DNA of 48,725 nt from assembly GCA_008933795.1 (NCBI GenBank), contig WBUJ01000011.1, positions 1 through 48,725 on the forward strand, read 5' to 3'. The notes beneath the pieces are model-generated. The model saw nothing but the letters and a program-made list of their open reading frames with translations. It made no database searches and was not told where the DNA came from. This document shows, one piece after another, positions 46,143-48,725 of the stretch (position 1 is its first letter; every line of letters starts with the position of its first letter). Source of the stretch: Candidatus Contendibacter sp. GTDB taxonomy: Bacteria; Pseudomonadota; Gammaproteobacteria; Competibacterales; Competibacteraceae. Position numbers and translations under genes: made by a program.

Positions 46143-48686
46143 GACGACGCCCGAGACACCACGCAGGCGCTCGTTCATAAGTACGACGCTTTCCTGAACT
46201 TGCTCTGCGCCGACCGCTTCGCCTTTCAACGCGACGCCGTGCGGGAAACCCTGCGCTTCCTCGTTTCGGACCAGTACCCCAATCTCGAACGGCTGGCGCG
46301 GGAGAACTGGAACGCGCGGGAAGCCATCCGCCAGCGCCATGACAGCCTGGACGCCTACCTTGCCAAAATGCCTCTGCGCGACCGCAAGGCGGTTTCGCTC
46401 GATCTGGCCACCGGTACGGGCAAAAGCTTCGTCATGTACGCACTGGCGGCCATCGCCCTGGCCGAAGGACTGGTGGATCGGGTGCTGGTACTGTGCCCGT
46501 CGCTGACCATCGAAGACGGCCTGCTGGAGAAATTCACCACCCTGGCCGGCAACGCCGAACTGGCAGCAATCCTGCGCGAACTGGGCGCGGGGGTCGCCAT
46601 CCCCGGCATCAAGCGCGGCAACCAGACCGTGCAGGCCGGCGATATCTGCATCGAGAATATCCACGCGGTGTACGAGAACGCTGGTTCCTCCATCGCCGAC
46701 AGCTTTCGCGGGCGCGGCGCGCGGACTCTGGTGCTCAACGACGAGGCCCACCATCTGTTCAACGCCCCGGACAAGGCGCTCAAGGAATGGCTGAAATTCC
46801 TGCTGCACCCGGATTACGATTTCCGCTATCTCATCCATGTCACCGGCACCGCCTACGTCGGCGACGACTACTTCCCGGATGTGATCTATCGCTACGGCCT
46901 GAAACAGGCCATCGCCGACCGGGTGGTGAAAAAGCCGAACTACAAGCTGGAGGAAACCTGGACCGCCCACGACTGGCGCAAGACTTACGCCATTCACCGG
47001 AAAAATCAGGACGACTACGGCAAATGGCTCAAGCCGATCACCATCGTGGTGACGCCGGGCATCGCCCGCTGCGTCGAAGTCTGGCGCGAACTGGTCAAGT
47101 TCCTGATGGAACAGGAACACCTCAGCCGCGCCGAAGCGGAACGGAAAGTGATCTGGGTCACGTCCGGCATTCCCACCGCCAAAGCCGATCAGGAGCGGGT
47201 CAAGGCGGCCTACAGTCCCCGCGACGACCGGGATTCGCCTGAAAAGCGCCGCAAGGACTATCTCGCCCTGTTGCGCGAGGTGGACGATCCGGCCAACCCG
47301 GTCGAGTGGATCGTGTCGGTGGCGATGCTAACCGAAGGCTGGGACGTGAAAAACGTGTTCCAGATCGTCCCGCACGAGGAAAAGGCGTTCAACTCCAAGT
47401 TATTGATCGCCCAGGTGTTGGGGCGCGGCTTGCGGGTCCTGCTGGGGATCGACCGGGAACTGTTGGTGACTATCAACAACCACGAAGCCTGGTCAGAAGC
47501 CATCGGCAGGCTGCTCCTGGAAGTGCTGGAAGTGGAAAATACGCTGTCCTGGGGCTACGAGCCGCGCCGGGCGGAATTCGTCTTTCCCCTCTACAACCTG
47601 CGCTACGAACTGGAACAAACCACGGTCGAAACCAAGCGCGAACTGGCGCGCGAGCCGGACGTGAAATTTCTACCCCAGAACCGGCAAACCACCGAATACC
47701 TCACATTTTCCGAAACCGGCACGCTGGCGGTGGACATCGAACACCGGGACTGCTCCGACATTGAGGATGCGATGAAACGGATCCGGCTGTTTCTGCGGGA
47801 AAAAGATGAAAAACTCGCCGCCGCCTGGCCGAAACCGCGCCTGCGGGACTTCATCGTCCAGCACCTCCAGGCCGCCGGTCAGGACAGCACTTTTATCAGC
47901 CAACGAAACCTGCTGATTCTGCAGCAGAGCTTCGGGCCGATGTTCCGGGAACTGGGCAAGGCGCATCCCCGCCTGAGCCAGACGGCGAAAGATGTGGTGT
48001 CGGTTGACTTGACCGCTGCATCCCGCCAGTCCTTCTCGGAAAGTACGCTCAAGGAACACGGTTCAGTCTGGTATGTGCAGGAAGAGTCGCCGCCGTTCAA
48101 CGGGCCTGAAGCGCACCTGTGGGAGCAATACCTGAAGGCAAAGCAAATCGCCGGGATCGACGCCAGCCTGCTCAACGAGGACGCCCGGCGCATCGCCGCA
48201 AGCATCCAGCAGGTGGATTTACGGGCGTTCAAGACCCCGTGGAATATCCACTACGCCAGCCACGAACCGGAACGGCGATTCTCGGAACTGCTGTTCGCCA
48301 ACGCCGAACTGTTCGACGCCTTCGTGAAGATGCCCGACCGGGGCGGCTACTCCTTCCCCTATTCCTACAAACCGGCCATCAAAGCGAAAACGCACACCGC
48401 GAACGAGAATTTCAACCCGGACTATTTCATCCGGGTGCGCGGATCGAACGATATCCTGGTGGTTGAAATCAAGGCCGAGGGCGACGACTCCAACCGGAAT
48501 CGGGCCAAATGCCGCGATGGGTTGTGGCATTTTGAGGTGCTGAATGTCCGGTTGGCCGAACTGAGCGAACCCTGGCGTTACCACTTCTATTTCCTGTCGC
48601 CCGAAGACTACACGCACTTCTTCACCCAGGTACGGAACCAAGCTTTCCGAGGCTGGAAATCAGGTTTGATGCAGGCGTTGAGGTAG
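46101..48686 (+). CDS. res: Type III restriction endonuclease (Res)
   Basis: 861 residues, full length. SF2 helicase: Walker A ATGTGKS (103-109), DEAH box (214-217), TGTAYVGDD, and motif VI region IAQVLGRGLRVL. The C-terminal nuclease is PD-(D/E)xK: D774 in NPDYFIRV and E789/K791 in ILVVEIKAEGD. Res cuts after ATP-driven collision of two complexes when the Mod site is unmethylated. It is separated from mod by the AlbA_2 gene. A strong GGAGG precedes the start. It ends 39 bp before the window end. Confidence 0.95.
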   Translation: MSLQFRIADQVLRVDDARDTTQALVHKYDAFLNLLCADRFAFQRDAVRETLRFLVSDQYPNLERLARENWNAREAIRQRHDSLDAYLAKMPLRDRKAVSLDLATGTGKSFVMYALAAIALAEGLVDRVLVLCPSLTIEDGLLEKFTTLAGNAELAAILRELGAGVAIPGIKRGNQTVQAGDICIENIHAVYENAGSSIADSFRGRGARTLVLNDEAHHLFNAPDKALKEWLKFLLHPDYDFRYLIHVTGTAYVGDDYFPDVIYRYGLKQAIADRVVKKPNYKLEETWTAHDWRKTYAIHRKNQDDYGKWLKPITIVVTPGIARCVEVWRELVKFLMEQEHLSRAEAERKVIWVTSGIPTAKADQERVKAAYSPRDDRDSPEKRRKDYLALLREVDDPANPVEWIVSVAMLTEGWDVKNVFQIVPHEEKAFNSKLLIAQVLGRGLRVLLGIDRELLVTINNHEAWSEAIGRLLLEVLEVENTLSWGYEPRRAEFVFPLYNLRYELEQTTVETKRELAREPDVKFLPQNRQTTEYLTFSETGTLAVDIEHRDCSDIEDAMKRIRLFLREKDEKLAAAWPKPRLRDFIVQHLQAAGQDSTFISQRNLLILQQSFGPMFRELGKAHPRLSQTAKDVVSVDLTAASRQSFSESTLKEHGSVWYVQEESPPFNGPEAHLWEQYLKAKQIAGIDASLLNEDARRIAASIQQVDLRAFKTPWNIHYASHEPERRFSELLFANAELFDAFVKMPDRGGYSFPYSYKPAIKAKTHTANENFNPDYFIRVRGSNDILVVEIKAEGDDSNRNRAKCRDGLWHFEVLNVRLAELSEPWRYHFYFLSPEDYTHFFTQVRNQAFRGWKSGLMQALR

Positions 48687-48725
48687 GGCGGTTTCCCCGA
48701 AGACCTCGCAAGATGCGTTAAAATC

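Noticed and set aside
42055..48686. BREX or DISARM locus
   Set aside because: No PglZ, BrxL or BrxC-like genes; Mod and Res motifs are those of a type III system.

Overview
The window is GC-rich chromosomal DNA of a gammaproteobacterium-like organism. The evidence is the hisBHAFIE-tatABC arrangement, a monofunctional HisB, RraA, Tex, an ActP/DUF485 acetate uptake pair, a tRNA-Leu(CAA) with encoded CCA, and a CHASE2-PAS-GGDEF-EAL signalling protein. A relative of the Competibacter/Contendobacter group would fit, but this is a guess from gene content and one REP-like hairpin.

Layout. (1) 1-4261 is an accessory block: the end of an AAA ATPase coupled to an unrecognised partner, a PIN-domain toxin-antitoxin pair, and a coiled-coil protein with a nuclease-like C-terminus behind an AT-rich hairpin leader. 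(2) 4313-8894 is metabolic: an FMN glutamate-synthase-like protein, a fused PabB-PabC folate enzyme, a thioesterase and a nitroreductase. (3) 9113-15293 runs in one direction: a LysM-FecR protein, a large c-di-GMP enzyme, and a MotA/TolQ-like plus MotB/OmpA-like proton-channel pair. (4) 15356-18043 holds rraA, a shared bidirectional terminator and the acetate permease operon. (5) 18044-23346 holds a sensor pseudokinase fused to a DEDDh exonuclease, tex and an SDR. (6) 23351-28567 is a minus-strand his-tat block. (7) 28692-35391 holds a second PIN toxin-antitoxin pair, transporters, the tRNA, a small zinc-ribbon protein, a TrmA/RumA-like RNA methyltransferase and a secreted glucoamylase-family protein. 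(8) 35342-38869 is a two-gene STAND-like ATPase operon with a palindromic operator. (9) 39065-41427 holds an orphan MalK/UgpC ATPase, a small membrane protein and a ComF-like protein. (10) 41473-48686 is a defence island: fragments of a C5-cytosine methyltransferase, an endonuclease III-like glycosylase and prfC, followed by type III restriction-modification genes (mod, res) with a Schlafen-type AlbA_2 gene inserted between them.

How it works together. The housekeeping blocks are compact operons with 4-bp ATGA overlaps (hisI-hisE, hisF-hisI, hisA-hisF, DUF485-actP). The two ends and the 35-39 kb interval carry conflict genes. The best-supported unusual structure is at the type III locus. The ancestral mod/res ATGA overlap survives at 44475 as a 24-codon res stub. 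A diverged copy of the same 66 bp starts the intact res gene at 46101. The AlbA_2 gene sits exactly between the two copies. The best candidate for an undescribed system is the two-ATPase STAND/TPR operon with its own operator. Next come the ATPase plus partner pair at the left edge, and the pseudokinase-exonuclease fusion.
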